A program made the position numbers and the translations under genes. A DNA stretch of 6,544 nucleotides from NCBI GenBank assembly GCA_015662785.1, contig DQTM01000090.1, forward strand, positions 1-6,544. Reading direction: 5' to 3'. The stretch is from Sulfurospirillum arcachonense (lineage in GTDB: Bacteria; Campylobacterota; Campylobacteria; Campylobacterales; Sulfurospirillaceae). Under the pieces are notes generated by a model. The model searched no databases and had not been told where the DNA came from. It saw nothing but the letters and a program-made list of their open reading frames with translations. This document shows positions 6,505 to 6,544 of the stretch, piece by piece. The stretch's first letter is position 1. Each line of letters starts with the position of its first letter.

Positions 6505-6544
6505 TTAAACTAGCTCTTTTATAGCAAAGTCTACTTGAGATATA
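6505..6544 (-). CDS. Possible 3' end of a converging gene of unknown function (partial)
   Basis: On the minus strand one frame entering from the window edge reads ISQVDFAIKELV and stops at TAA (6507-6505). The same frame continues past the stop with EEPLAEILQA and a second TAA at 6474-6472, just before the hairpin. The composition looks like a helical protein end, and a converging gene sharing the 6439-6468 hairpin would be a normal arrangement. Only 12 codons are visible, so no family can be named and the frame may be chance. Confidence 0.25.
   Translation of the reverse strand, partial: ISQVDFAIKELV

Overview
The window is A+T-rich with tightly packed plus-strand genes. Protein features (Campylobacterota-type Tmk, a Cys-rich HisRS, a 609-residue SpeA, a FlgA gene heading a housekeeping cluster) point to a Campylobacterota (epsilonproteobacterial) chromosome, plausibly a free-living Sulfurimonas-like organism. 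From memory, Campylobacter jejuni has the same order flgA-ubiX-coaD-tmk-hisS-speA-cysE, and Helicobacter pylori keeps flgA-ubiX-coaD-tmk. The genus is an inference; the phylum is fairly secure.

Layout. Positions 1-303 hold the 3' end of a coding region that looks like the C-terminal coiled coil of a chemotaxis receptor. A strong intrinsic terminator follows (313-348). Its T-rich tail runs into a good sigma70-type promoter (TTGACA, 17 bp, TAAACT), which drives a complete tRNA-Gly(GCC) with encoded CCA (394-468). The last A of that CCA is also the A of the only sensible ATG of flgA. From there seven genes run without a real gap to 6437: flgA, ubiX, coaD, tmk, hisS, speA, cysE. Junctions are +1, +3, -17, -8, -17 and -4 bp, so the last five genes are probably translationally coupled. 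A hairpin at 6439-6468 closes the cluster. The final ~70 bases contain no complete gene; they may hold the 3' end of a converging minus-strand gene.

Function. The cluster is metabolically mixed: flagellar P-ring assembly (FlgA), prenylated-FMN synthesis (UbiX), coenzyme A (CoaD), dTTP (Tmk), tRNA-His charging (HisS), polyamines from arginine (SpeA) and cysteine (CysE). It reads as a conserved housekeeping operon, not as a pathway or defence island. No mobile element, CRISPR array or clear new system is visible. The most unusual place is the tRNA/flgA junction: a one-base overlap, no room for a ribosome binding site, and a T8 run directly after the start codon.
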